64,000 nucleotides of DNA from Rhizobium grahamii CCGE 502 (GTDB taxonomy: Bacteria > Pseudomonadota > Alphaproteobacteria > Rhizobiales > Rhizobiaceae): assembly GCF_000298315.2 (NCBI RefSeq), contig NZ_AEYE02000038.1, forward strand, positions 349,762 through 413,761, read 5' to 3'. The notes under the pieces are model-generated. The model had not been told where the DNA came from. It saw nothing but the letters and a program-made list of their open reading frames with translations, and ran no database searches. The number at the start of each line of letters is the position of its first letter. The stretch's first letter is position 1. Shown piece by piece: positions 9,199 to 17,793 of the stretch. The position numbers and the translations under genes are program-made.

Positions 9199-9390
9199 AT
9201 GCGCACATTGCTCGCGTTCAGCGCGGCGAGCCACGCGTATGTGCGATGGTCAGAGCGCCAGATAGGAAGGACCAATACCGGCGTCGGGTTTGTCGCGACC
9301 CCCTATATCATTTTCTACACTGTTCATGACGATAACTTCCGTATCGAGAGAGTTTTGCATGGCGCCCGCGATATAGAAGCTATCCTTTGA
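9199..9390 (+). pseudogene. RelE/ParE-family toxin remnant
   Basis: Only the C-terminal half is recognisable: YIIFYTVHDDNFRIERVLHG followed by ARDIEAIL matches the last beta strands of RelE/ParE toxins (usual ending VLHGARD). The N-terminal half is replaced by unrelated codons and no partner antitoxin is evident upstream, so it is taken as a relic. Confidence 0.6.
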
Positions 9391-9579
9391 GACGATTAGC
9401 GGCACACTGCCTCTCGCGGCAGGCGGTTTTTGGCTACCCCTGATCGTTGAGCGATGCTGTCCGAGGTTCTCGGCAATCACGTCAACGCTGATCCAGCCGT
9501 ACGCCAGTAATCTTGCGGCGTTGATCCATTTCGATTTGGGAGTAGGCGCGCTTCATGTTAGTTCCTTGCAAGCGATAAA

Positions 9580-9668
9580 GCGTGGCGGCAAGGCGGGTGG
9601 TCTTTCGATGGGATGGCAGTCGTGGCGAGCCGTCCGAGGTCTATCTTGACGGCCATAGCTATCGATGA
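9580..9668 (+). pseudogene. higB: HigB toxin remnant (C-terminal end)
   Basis: Reading to the TGA at 9666-9668, the frame gives RRVVFRWDGSRGEPSEVYLD and ends at HSYR, recalling the conserved HigB end (xRICFRW, then the DYH motif). Everything N-terminal is missing or scrambled. It stops 8 bases before higA, the normal higB-higA spacing. Confidence 0.55.
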
Positions 9669-9676
9669 GGTGACAG

Positions 9677-9985
9677 ATGCTGATGACCCAGCGTAAGCCG
9701 GCGACGGTTGGCGAAATCCTGACGGAAGAGTTCATGCAGCCGCTCGACCTGACGCAGGCGGCCTTGGCCTCGGCAATGGGCGTCCAGCGCAAGCATGTGA
9801 ACGAATTGTGCAACGACCGGCGTAACGTGACAGCGGCAACCGCACTGATCCTAGCACGCGTGTTTGGCAACAGCCCGGACTTCTGGCTCAACGTGCAGCG
9901 GCGCAGCGACTTGTGGGATGCCATGCACAGCCCCAAGGAACTGGCGCGGATCGAGCGCGCGAAGGCGCTGGCGACGGCGGCATAG
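9677..9985 (+). CDS. higA: HigA-family antitoxin, now without toxin
   Basis: 102-residue Xre-type helix-turn-helix protein; PATVGEILTEEFMQPLDLTQ and the recognition part QRKHVNELCNDRRNV are characteristic of HigA, as is the SPDFWLNVQRRSDLWDA tail. Family members bind and neutralise the RNase HigB and repress their own operon. Here the toxin is a remnant, so this may persist as an orphan regulator or an antitoxin against a HigB elsewhere in the genome. ATG at 9677 follows the higB stop closely; a second ATG two codons later is possible. Confidence 0.9.
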   Translation: MLMTQRKPATVGEILTEEFMQPLDLTQAALASAMGVQRKHVNELCNDRRNVTAATALILARVFGNSPDFWLNVQRRSDLWDAMHSPKELARIERAKALATAA

Positions 9986-10087
9986 CCCGAAAGCGCCTCT
10001 AGGCTGAGTGCATGAGCAAATCAGCCATCGCAGCCCATCACTCCGCGGCATCAAGGCGAGAGAGCGCTTGTCGCCGTCGGGCAATGA

Positions 10088-10191
10088 CAGCGGGATCGTT
10101 CATGAAATCCTTCCGGCATGCGCCCGGCGGTCACTTTCGACAAAATCCCGATCCGCTGCAGGTCACACTCGCTCATCGCAATCAATCCCAT
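10088..10191 (-). pseudogene. Transposase N-terminal relic (IS1202-like ISNCY)
   Basis: Minus-strand frame from 10191 begins MGLIAMSECDLQRI and continues GILSKVTAGRM, the usual N-terminus of IS1202-group transposases. It diverges after about 30 residues. A short fossil only; assignment rests on memory of that N-terminus. Confidence 0.4.
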
Positions 10192-10257
10192 CCGCAATCT
10201 CCGCCGTCATAAAACCCGGGGAGAGGGGACTGCAGCCGGCAGTCCCTATCAAATACT

Positions 10258-11649
10258 TTAGGTTACACCTTCGCAGGAAACGAAGTCAGCCACCTCCTCG
10301 AGCGTCGTTCTTGCCCGGGCTACGACCTCAAGGGCCTGCTCCTCGGTGATGATCAAAGGAGGGCAAAAGATAAGCTGGTCGCCCAGGACGCGGACGATCA
10401 GATTGTTCTGCAGTGCGGAGGCAAATGCCTTTCCGCCTGCCTTGCCGAACTGACTAAAACCTTTCCGAGAAGATTTGTCGGGTACCATCTCAACGGCAGC
10501 CATCAGGCCGACGCCGCGAACATCTCCAACCAAGCAGTGACTAGATAGCTGCTGGAGGTTCTCCATGAAGACCTTGCCGACGCGTGCTGCATTTCCGACC
10601 AGATCGCGTTCCTCGATGATCTTGAGGTTCTCAAGTGCAACTGCCGTAGCGACCGGATGGCCTGTCGTGGTGTAGCCATGCCCCCAGGTCCCGATTTTGG
10701 CCGTGTTGTCCGCGAGGATGTCGTAGATTTCCTCAGTAAACAAAATTGCTGCGAGTGGCATGTACGATGACGTAAGTTGCTTGGACGTCACCATGATGTC
10801 CGGCTTGAATCGGAAATACGTCGACCCGAACATCGTACCAAGCCGGCCGAACCCGTTCACCACCTCGTCAGCTATCAGAAAAATATCGTATTTGCGGCAC
10901 AGGGCTTCGACGCCTTGCCAATAGCCTGCAGGGGGCACCAGCACGCCAGCGGCGGCCATGAGCGGCTCGCCAATGAATGCTGCAATCGTTTCGGGCCCTT
11001 CTGCGAGGATCGTGTCCTCGATCTCCTTGAGCAGCCGAGCTGTGAACTCCGCCTCTGTCTCGCCATCGTGGCCGGAAGTGCGCAGATGCGGTGTTGTCAA
11101 ATGAATGACCGGAATGATAGGCAGATCGAAGTCTCGGTGATTGTTCAGCAAACCGGTCAGGCTGCCCGATGCCATGGTGACACCATGATAGCCTTTCGTG
11201 CGAGCAAGGAACTTCTTCTTCTCAGGCTTTCCGCGCGCATTGTTGACGTACCACACCATCTTGATCACGGTATCGTTTGCTTCCGAACCGGAATTCGTAA
11301 ACGACACTCTGGTAAACTGCTCGGGTGAGATCTCGACAAGCTTTTCGGCGAGCCTGATGTTAGGCTCGTGGCTAATGTGATTGAACGTATGGTAGAATGG
11401 CAATTTCTGCATCTGCTTCGTGGCTGCTTCCACGAGCCGAGGCTCGCTGAATCCGATAGCGACAGACCACAGACCCGCGAAGCTTTCGATATACTGCTTG
11501 CCGCTGATGTCGTAGACATAAATCCCCTCACCTCTTTCCATGATGAGCGGACCTTTCGTCTCATGCAGGCGGGCATTGGTATAGGGATGAAGGCCGGTGG
11601 CGATGTCTGCTGCGGCCAGAGAATTGGAGAATTGGTTTCCAGTGCTCAT
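10258..11649 (-). CDS. Class III (omega) aminotransferase
   Basis: PLP enzyme of the class III aminotransferase family, transferring amino groups between an omega-amine or beta-amino acid and a keto acid such as pyruvate. Visible: GSEAND at 121-126, YHG at 154-156, the PLP-ring Asp in IADEVVNGFGR (D261) and the Schiff-base lysine K290 in VTSKQLTSSYMPL. 463 residues is a normal length. It stands alone between a decayed IS end and an IS30 fragment, so context does not reveal the substrate; putrescine, taurine or beta-alanine type activities are all possible. It appears intact. Confidence 0.9.
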   Translation of the reverse strand: MSTGNQFSNSLAAADIATGLHPYTNARLHETKGPLIMERGEGIYVYDISGKQYIESFAGLWSVAIGFSEPRLVEAATKQMQKLPFYHTFNHISHEPNIRLAEKLVEISPEQFTRVSFTNSGSEANDTVIKMVWYVNNARGKPEKKKFLARTKGYHGVTMASGSLTGLLNNHRDFDLPIIPVIHLTTPHLRTSGHDGETEAEFTARLLKEIEDTILAEGPETIAAFIGEPLMAAAGVLVPPAGYWQGVEALCRKYDIFLIADEVVNGFGRLGTMFGSTYFRFKPDIMVTSKQLTSSYMPLAAILFTEEIYDILADNTAKIGTWGHGYTTTGHPVATAVALENLKIIEERDLVGNAARVGKVFMENLQQLSSHCLVGDVRGVGLMAAVEMVPDKSSRKGFSQFGKAGGKAFASALQNNLIVRVLGDQLIFCPPLIITEEQALEVVARARTTLEEVADFVSCEGVT

Positions 11650-11758
11650 TTAACTGCTCCGGTGGTTTAGAATGGAAGCTCCCGCGAAGCAGCGCTTTCC
11701 TTCTGAAAGCCTTCGCACCGTAGCGCCTGCGCCGCTTCGAGTGCGGCGGCGCGTATGA

Positions 11759-12244
11759 TCAACCCGCTATTGGGTCAAATTTGATTTCAAGAATTGAGCC
11801 ATCTAGGATCACGAGGGCAAGTAGGCATTTTATAATGCCCATAACCCCATATCGGTTTCCTGGAGCGCAGCGGACGACGTTTGCGACGCGCTTCCGGGAG
11901 ATAACGATAGAGGCCAAGCCCATAATCTTCCTTGGTGTAAATGAAGCGATAGATTGTCTCTTTACAGACGCGGACGTGGCTGTGTCGTCCAACAGCAGGC
12001 GCCCGGCGATCTGCTCCGGAGACCAGCGTGCCTCCAGCTGGTTGATGATCTCCGTGCGCAAGTTCGGGTGCCACCACAGCTTTCTCAGCCGGTGACGCCG
12101 TTCCTTAGAAATATCGTGAGCTACCGTGCTGTAGTAGCCGTCGTAGTCGGGCGGTTCACGACCGCTACTGGTGTTGCACTTGATCTCGCGGTAAATCGTC
12201 GAGCGATGACGGTCAAGCCGACGTGCCATTTCGAACGTCAACAA
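11759..12244 (-). pseudogene. IS30-family transposase fragment
   Basis: Nearly identical to the N-terminal third of the transposase at 21794-22791: HTH region RLDRHRSTIYREIK, then YDGYYSTVAHDISKERRHR and EARWSPEQIAGRLLL. The frame shifts after LLLDD and the DDE catalytic domain is gone. Homology to the other copy stops near 12232 at the 5' end and about 11800 at the 3' end. Confidence 0.8.
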
Positions 12245-12333
12245 CTAACCCAGCATCCTGAGAGACATGGGCTCCGGGCGGTTGGGGGAAAAAGCCGGCC
12301 GCAAGCCAGTTTTTTTATGTCTTGGGGGCAGGA

Positions 12334-13089
12334 GTGGCAGCGTTAAGAACGCGCATCTATATCGACGGATACAATCTTTACTACGGTTGCTTACGAAAGA
12401 CCGCGTTTAAGTGGCTTGACGTGCTAACGCTGTTTGAGACGCATATCCTGCCCACAATCCTCTATCGGCCGGCACCGGACACCGCCCCGGCGAAATGATT
12501 CTGCATCCAGATTGTGCGATCAAATATTTCACGGCAAAGATCATCGACAGCGCCGCAAAGGGTGAGCCCTGTCCTCGCGGGCTCAATACCACAATGCGCT
12601 AACGGCGCATTGTGGTGGTCGCCTGTCCTTTGTGATGGGCAATTACTCGCTCTACAAGGCCAATCAACAAATCGTTCCAGCCGACGATCCGAAACGCTGG
12701 CCGCGTGACTGCGACAAGATCCAGGTATGGAAGCTCGAGGAGAAGCAGTCGGATGTGAATTTGGCCCTTCACCTCTACGACGACGCGCTGAACGGGGAGG
12801 TTGATCAGGTGGTACTCGTCACCAACGACACCGATTTAGCGCTGGCGCTGGAAATACTTAAGGTTCGTTGCCCACACAGCGTCCGCGGCCTGGTGATACC
12901 GACGCGCAAGGCGGGGCGGGCGGTGACCTTGAACGCGAAGCAAACGTCTCGCTCGCACAACTCGCCCATTGGGTCAGGCGGTATATCTCGGAGGATGAGC
13001 TGCGCGCCTCACAATTGCCATATGTCGTTCCTGGCCGCCGCCGCGCCAGCATCAAGCCACACTCATGGTATGCGAAACCGCATCACCTT
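12334..13089 (+). pseudogene. NYN-domain (LabA/DUF88-like) nuclease relic
   Basis: GTG at 12334 begins LRTRIYIDGYNLYYGCLRKT, the signature N-terminus of NYN-domain RNases with the first catalytic Asp. The frame stops at 12496, resumes in other frames as CAIKYFTAKIIDSAAK and then FVMGNYSLYKANQQIV, EEKQSDVNLALHLYDDAL and VDQVVLVTNDTDLALALEIL, which carry the remaining acidic residues. At least three frame changes break it. Its C-terminal part (LAHWVRRYISEDELRASQLP) runs in frame into a ParS/MbcA-like domain. Confidence 0.7.
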
Positions 13090-13287
13090 GCGAAGATGCT
13101 GGAAATGGCCCGGCCGGTTCTGCGTAACGAAGGTGAGATCTTGAAATGGGCGCGTAAGGAAGGCGACCATCTCGGCGGTCATCGCCCTATCGATATGATC
13201 GAGACGGATGAGGGCGCGGCAGAGGTCTTTAACTACGTAAGCATATATCCGCGACAGGCTGAAAAACACCGGCGACCAAACCGATGA
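13090..13287 (+). pseudogene. Xre/MbcA/ParS toxin-binding domain remnant
   Basis: The frame through residues LRNEGEILKWARKEGDHLGG and HRPIDMIETDEGAAEVFNYV matches the C-terminal domain of RES-toxin antitoxins (W-L-x-x-P-x-x-x-L-G-G-x-R-P-x-D-x-L-x-T-x-x-G). It follows directly on the NYN tail without a stop, and no start codon of its own is obvious. No RES toxin follows. Either an NYN-ParS fusion or a deletion junction. Confidence 0.5.
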
Positions 13288-13323
13288 ATCCTGAACCAGA
13301 CGGGCGGGAAGGGAGTGCGAGGG

Positions 13324-13580
13324 CACGCCGCGCTGCTCGAAGTGAACGTGGAGGCGGTACCCATCCCATTTGACTTCCCAGCCCCAATCGTCGCCGCCAG
13401 GCGGCCTGGTCAGCAATTTTGCGAGTGCCGGTTCGATATGATTTGGCATGGGATCGGACAGGAGCTGCGGCTGCGCCAGGTCGCGTTGCCGGATCGGGCG
13501 GCTTTGAATCGGGGCGCCGTCATCACGTAACAGCGGCTTGGAACGCTTGCGCGGGCGCTTGGTCGTGACGGCATTTTATC
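13324..13580 (-). pseudogene. ATP-dependent DNA ligase (LigD) fragment
   Basis: Minus strand reads a basic linker (RPRKRSKPLLRDDGAP) followed by MPNHIEPALAKLL and DWGWEVKWDGYRLHVHFEQ, which contains the ligase nucleotide-binding motif K-x-D-G-x-R of the LigD ligase domain. The homology stops after about 85 residues and the frame then continues antisense to the ParS relic. A fragment of an NHEJ ligase gene. Confidence 0.7.
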
Positions 13581-13817
13581 AGAAATATTAAAATCCATTT
13601 TACTGAACATTGAAGGTTGCCGGTTGTCTCAAAACGTGGGGATCATACCGCCAATCTCCCTTCATCGTCTTTGCTGCCGATTGGGGTGGGGTAAGGGTGT
13701 TGTGCGTTACCGGCCTATGACGGTGGAAAATTGAGGCGGCCTCATCGCGCTGCTTCACAATCAGTTCGAATCGGCGGCATCTTGCTTGAACCTCGGACGA
13801 GACACATGCAGGGCTGA

Positions 13818-14405
13818 ATGACCACCAACGAACAGAGTAGATTGAGAGAAGCGACCAAGCACACTGCCGTTATCGGAACCGTCGTGCAAATGTGGGAAAA
13901 ACTCGCCTGGGATATCGACGTGTTCGAGGATATCCAGAGGAGCTATCCAAACGAGAAGCAGCCACTTGCCTATGCGGCGATCAATATCTGCATCGCCGCC
14001 GAGAGCCTCCGAGACTGGGTCATCGAAGCCATCAGATCGCTCGCGCCAGCCGGGAGCGAGCCTTCCAAAGATAACGTTCGAGATCAGCTAGCTTTGCAGA
14101 TTCCTCAGCTCAACATGTGCACGGCGATCGCGAACACCGCGAAGCACCACAATTTCAAAGAGGGAAGGTGGGTCGGCGGGCGGGTCGAGCTTGGTTGGGA
14201 AGAGGGAGACGAGGACATTCCTTCCGGCTTTGCGCTCTACCACGTCGACAACGACGGACAGAGCATGACGCTGGCTTTCAGCTCTTTCCGGGCACTCAAA
14301 GAGGCCTGGTGGAATGCGCTGGTTGCCGAAGGACTTGCAGCGGGCCGAATGCCCACTCCGGAGTGGATGCAAAACAAGTTGGCAGGATTTTCCGGCCAAT
14401 CGTAG
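13818..14405 (+). CDS. Hypothetical protein, 195 aa
   Basis: An open frame of 195 codons starting ATG after GCAGGGCTG. The protein is acidic, with a possible helical N-terminal half (MWEKLAWDIDVFEDIQRSY; AAINICIAAESLRDWVIEAI) and a conserved-looking TAIANTAKHHNFKE segment. No signal peptide or membrane segment. I do not recognise the family. Surrounding DNA is relic-rich, but this frame has even codon structure and no internal damage, so it is likely a real cargo gene. Confidence 0.6.
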   Translation: MTTNEQSRLREATKHTAVIGTVVQMWEKLAWDIDVFEDIQRSYPNEKQPLAYAAINICIAAESLRDWVIEAIRSLAPAGSEPSKDNVRDQLALQIPQLNMCTAIANTAKHHNFKEGRWVGGRVELGWEEGDEDIPSGFALYHVDNDGQSMTLAFSSFRALKEAWWNALVAEGLAAGRMPTPEWMQNKLAGFSGQS

Positions 14406-14608
14406 AGCTTCCCCCATGACGCTTCGACCCTTGCCGCCAACCTACCCTCCTGCCGAACCTGTCCAAGAGCAAGACGTGGCGGAATACGGGTCTTAGCCAC
14501 AATGATAAAGTTGCAGTTGGCCCGGCCTACATGTGAGCCATAACACCCCCGGGACCGGCGTTGCTCCCATGCCGGCGTTTAACCTGTCATATGAGAAGAT
14601 TGCATGGC

Positions 14609-14643
14609 GATATCACATTATGTATAGTGCAATCATTGATATC
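14609..14643 (+). promoter_or_regulatory. Candidate FitA-type operator
   Basis: Two GATATC palindromes (14609-14614 and 14638-14643) are spaced 29 bases apart, nearly three helical turns, with CAC-N10-GTG between them, just upstream of the ribbon-helix-helix antitoxin gene. FitA-like antitoxins bind spaced inverted repeats in this position. Confidence 0.4.
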
Positions 14644-14663
14644 TATGTCGAAAGGACGTCATC

Positions 14664-14921
14664 ATGGCGAGCGTGACCGTTAGGAACCTGCCGGATGAGG
14701 TGCACCGCGCGCTTCGCGTGAGAGCAGCGATGCATGGCCGCAGCACCGAGGCCGAGATCCGCGACATCCTCGAAACGATTGTCCGTCCACCGGAGCGCGT
14801 CAAACTCGGTTCTTTATTGGCGTCTATTGCCCGTGACGCAGGAGGGCTGACTGATGCTGAAGCGGAGCATTTCCACCAGCTGCGTGACAAGACACCGGCT
14901 GAACCGATGAGCTTCAAATGA
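14664..14921 (+). CDS. FitA-like ribbon-helix-helix antitoxin
   Basis: 85-residue protein starting MASVTVRNLPDEVHRALRVR, a typical ribbon-helix-helix DNA-binding strand and helices of FitA/StbC antitoxins, with HGRSTEAEIRDIL as second helix. The C-terminal half should wrap the PIN toxin. ATGA overlap with the toxin gene at 14918 shows coupling. GAAAGGACG precedes the ATG as ribosome site. Confidence 0.9.
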   Translation: MASVTVRNLPDEVHRALRVRAAMHGRSTEAEIRDILETIVRPPERVKLGSLLASIARDAGGLTDAEAEHFHQLRDKTPAEPMSFK

Positions 14922-15340
14922 TCGTCATCGATACCAACGTCGTTTCCGAACTGTGGAAGGCCGAGCCCGACCGCAATGTGATGGCCTGGATCGATGCGCA
15001 GATGATCGAAACGCTGTATTTATCCGCAATTACGGTGGCCGAACTGCGTTTCGGCTTGGCGGCCATGCCAGCAGGCAAGCGACGCACGATCTATCTGAAT
15101 CGCTTGGAAGGAGAGGTATTGCCGGCCCTAGCGGGGCGCATACTCCCCTTCGACTTGGATGCGGCACGAACTTATGCCGATCTGATGGCGCAAGCCAGCA
15201 GGGCAGGCAAAGCCATCAGCAATGCGGATGGCTATATCGCCGCAACGGCGTTGGCACGTGGGTTCATGGTCGCTACGCGCGATACCAGCCCATTCGCGGC
15301 CGCTGGGCTAGATATCATCAACCCCTGGGAGGCGTTATGA
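14918..15340 (+). CDS. FitB/VapC-like PIN-domain toxin
   Basis: 140-residue PIN nuclease with all four acidic residues in place: D5 (MIVIDTNVVSE), E42 (VAELRFG), D104 (ISNADGYIAATA) and D122 (ATRDTSPF). The ending GLDIINPWE is common in the FitB/plasmid StbB group. Predicted RNase held in check by the overlapping antitoxin. The pair appears intact and functional. Confidence 0.92.
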   Translation: MIVIDTNVVSELWKAEPDRNVMAWIDAQMIETLYLSAITVAELRFGLAAMPAGKRRTIYLNRLEGEVLPALAGRILPFDLDAARTYADLMAQASRAGKAISNADGYIAATALARGFMVATRDTSPFAAAGLDIINPWEAL

Positions 15341-15361
15341 TGGCACGGATTTTCAGGTCCT

Positions 15362-15380
15362 CATGTTATGTTATAACATG
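15362..15380. repeat. Perfect short inverted repeat before IS110 element
   Basis: CATGTTAT-GTT-ATAACATG, an 8-bp perfect palindrome with a 3-base centre, 22 bases after the toxin stop. It could be an operator, weak terminator stem or part of the target/left end of the IS110 element. Confidence 0.4.
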
Positions 15381-15514
15381 CCGATGCGGTGGCCAGGTTG
15401 GAATGTCCACTGTTGCGCAAAGTAGATGGGGTGGTTGCCGCCCTCCCCAAGTGGCATCGTTAGACGCTATCATATTTTAGAGCGTGTTTGGACCAGTAGC
15501 GGAGAGGACTACAC

Positions 15515-16543
15515 ATGACGGAAGTGATGATCGGGGTGGATCTTGCAAAGAGCGTCATTCAGATTCACGGTGCATCGATGTCGGGCCGGTTGCTCTTTCG
15601 CAAGAAGCTGTCGCGGGGACAGTTCTTGCGTTTCATGGAAAGCCAGTCCGGGGCTGTCGTGGTGATGGAAGCTTGCAGCAGCGCTCACTACTGGGCACGG
15701 GAATTGGCGACGCTGGGGCATGAGGTCAAGCTGATCGCTCCGCAATATGTGCGACCTTTCGTGAAGCGTCAGAAGAACGATGCCGCTGATGCCGAGGCCA
15801 TTGTTGTCGCGGCACAGCGACCCGAGATGCGCTTCGTAGAACCCAAGTCCGAAGATCAACAAGCGAAAGCGGTGTTGTTCCGAGCGCGGAAGCGTATCGT
15901 GCGCCAGCGGACGGAACTGGTGAATGCGCTGCGCGCTGTACTTTACGAGTATGGCCACGTCGTTCCGCTCGGGTTAGGCCACATCAAGCGCATGGAGGCA
16001 TTAGTCGATGATGCGGATAGCGCCCTGCCGAAACTCGTGAGGGAGGAATGCAGCGATCTTCTGGCCCAGATCAGCGAAAAGACCGCAAGAATCGAGGACA
16101 AGACGAAGAAGATTGCCGGACTTGCACAGCAGAGCAATGTTGCGCGACGTCTCAAGACCATGCCAGGCGTAGGCCCGATGGTAGCTCTTGCGGTAGAGGC
16201 TTTTGCCCCGGCAATGGACAGCTTCAAGTGCGGGCGAGATTTTGCGGCTTGGCTCGGTCTAGTCCCGCGACAATTCTCTTCAGGCGGCAAAGAAAGGCTC
16301 GGCCGAGTGTCCAAAGCCGGTCAGGCCGACATCCGCAGACTGCTGATCATCGGCGCTATGGCACGCGTAAGCTGGGTGAGCCGTCGATCGCCAGTGCAGG
16401 GCTCATGGCTATCGCGGATGCTGGCTCGCAAGCCGAGAATGTTGGTGGCGATCGCGCTCGCAAACAAGATGGCTCGTAGGATGTGGGCCATGCTGACGAA
16501 GCAGGAAGATTTTTGTGATCCGATGTTGGCCGTAGCGGCATGA
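15515..16543 (+). CDS. IS110-family transposase
   Basis: 342-residue DEDD transposase, apparently intact. N-terminal RuvC-like part: MIGVDLAKSVIQIHG (first Asp), VVVMEACSSAHYWAREL (Glu) and KRQKNDAADAEAI (Asp pair). C-terminal serine-bearing domain with RLKTMPGVGPMVALAVEAF and LVPRQFSSGGKERLGRVSKAG. IS110 enzymes recombine circular intermediates without terminal repeats, guided by an RNA from the element. A second, frameshifted relative lies at 27651-28674. The 3' noncoding flanks of the two copies share layout. Confidence 0.93.
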   Translation: MTEVMIGVDLAKSVIQIHGASMSGRLLFRKKLSRGQFLRFMESQSGAVVVMEACSSAHYWARELATLGHEVKLIAPQYVRPFVKRQKNDAADAEAIVVAAQRPEMRFVEPKSEDQQAKAVLFRARKRIVRQRTELVNALRAVLYEYGHVVPLGLGHIKRMEALVDDADSALPKLVREECSDLLAQISEKTARIEDKTKKIAGLAQQSNVARRLKTMPGVGPMVALAVEAFAPAMDSFKCGRDFAAWLGLVPRQFSSGGKERLGRVSKAGQADIRRLLIIGAMARVSWVSRRSPVQGSWLSRMLARKPRMLVAIALANKMARRMWAMLTKQEDFCDPMLAVAA

Positions 16544-16760
16544 GCTGATGCTGAACGCTGAGGACTAACACCGGTTAGGAGGTGTGAGAAGTCGATGACC
16601 TGAATGGGCGCATGATCGAACCGATCCGGATGGGGAAAACCAGGGACATTTCTGGAGCTCGCAAGCTCGGAAAGTAGATTTGGACCCGATCCGCTGATCA
16701 CCATACCGGCCAGCGGCTTATGGAAGTGCCGCACAAAAAGGCCTGACAGAAGACCGCACT
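16544..16760 (+). ncRNA. Candidate guide (bridge/seek) RNA region of IS110 element
   Basis: About 200 bases after the transposase contain hairpin-like segments (GGAGCTCGCAAGCTC; CTAACACCGGTTAG) and a series of short blocks also found, with changes, after the other IS110 copy at 28675-28800: a GGATxGG-GxAAACC block and a GATCC-rich block followed by GCTGATC or AATCAGCG. IS1111-group members carry their guide RNA downstream of the transposase. Element ends were not defined, so boundaries are approximate. Confidence 0.3.
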
Positions 16761-17034
16761 CGATCACATGTTCAAAAGGCCAAAACTGCTTGCACTACGG
16801 GCGGCAACCACAGAAGAAATGTCACTTTGCGCTGCCATACGACGCGACGACCAGCCCCGATCCGACCGGCTGATCCGGTTGCAAAATCAGATCGGGAAGA
16901 AATACCGCTTCGGCTTTAGCTTCAGTTTCAATTGTGCGGTAGATGTTCCAGGCGGCTTTATGCTGCACGGTTGAAACCAGGATCTCACAACGCTGCCGCT
17001 GGGTGACGTAGATGTCGCCGCTCTCTCGCCGCTG

Positions 17035-17313
17035 ATGCGCGGCATGATCCTGGCCCTATCCTATGCCGACACTCAAGCCGGCATCGGCTTGACAGCCACA
17101 GGCGCCATGAACCGCAAGTTCGTGCACTGGGCCGTCGCTCACTTCCATTGGCTCGGCTACACATCCGAAGACCTGTACAGCATGAATAAGGTCCTCAATG
17201 AATCCGACATGCCACCGCCTTGGGCGGTGCGCGACATGCTCAGCCACCTCAAACTTCTTCGCCGGGAAAAAAAGACAGGCTGCTGTCGACTAAACGTAGT
17301 CGGGACTCCGTGA
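17035..17313 (+). pseudogene. Plasmid-type hypothetical protein fragment
   Basis: The frame LTATGAMNRKFVHWAVAHFH then YTSEDLYSMNKVLNESDMPP and WAVRDMLSHLKLLRR is clearly coding and resembles part of a larger plasmid-borne protein family I cannot name with certainty. It has no proper start and its end (KTGCCRLNVVGTP) looks like run-off into unrelated sequence. Confidence 0.4.
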
Positions 17314-17381
17314 CAAGGCCGAAAGCCTACTTAATCTGATCGCGAGCGCGAACTGAATAAAGTTCCAGGTCGCCGCGACAT

Positions 17382-17793
17382 GAGAGGATCGATGCAGCAA
17401 TACTTGAGGGCGTCAAGCCAGACCAGGATTTCGAGAAGATCATCGATCGCAGCAACGAGATCGGCAAGGGCGGCGGCCGGCGCGTTTTCGACGTGATTGG
17501 TGACGATTCAGTCATCAAGGAGATCATCGTTCCCACCCCCCCGCCGCCAACTTCACGGAGTGGTCGGTCTGGGTCGCTCTCAAGACTATGCGGGAGGATA
17601 TCATTGGCAACGAACGCAACATCGAACTGAAGGAACAGTTCGCGGAGATTTTCGCGATAAGCGAGACCGGCCGCTTCCTTCTCATGGAGCGTCTGGGCAA
17701 GCCATTCCCAAGCTGCTTGAAGGTTGGCTCAACGACCAAAAGCTCAGCGCGTTCGGTAAGACCGCGGCGACGGAGACGTCCGCTTCTGCTTAG
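17382..17793 (+). pseudogene. Unidentified broken gene converging on the Ubl operon
   Basis: Good coding sequence in pieces: AAILEGVKPDQDFEKIIDRS and GGGRRVFDVIGDDSVIKEII, then after a frame change MREDIIGNERNIELKEQFAE and FAISETGRFLLMERLG, and after a second change IPKLLEGWLNDQKLSAFGKT to a stop at 17793. It runs head-on into the end of the E1-like gene, overlapping by 4 bases. The family is not recognised. Confidence 0.4.

Noticed and set aside
8916-9329. 137-codon frame after the SDR gene
   Set aside because: Arg-rich, no domain, and overlaps in another frame the recognisable RelE remnant.
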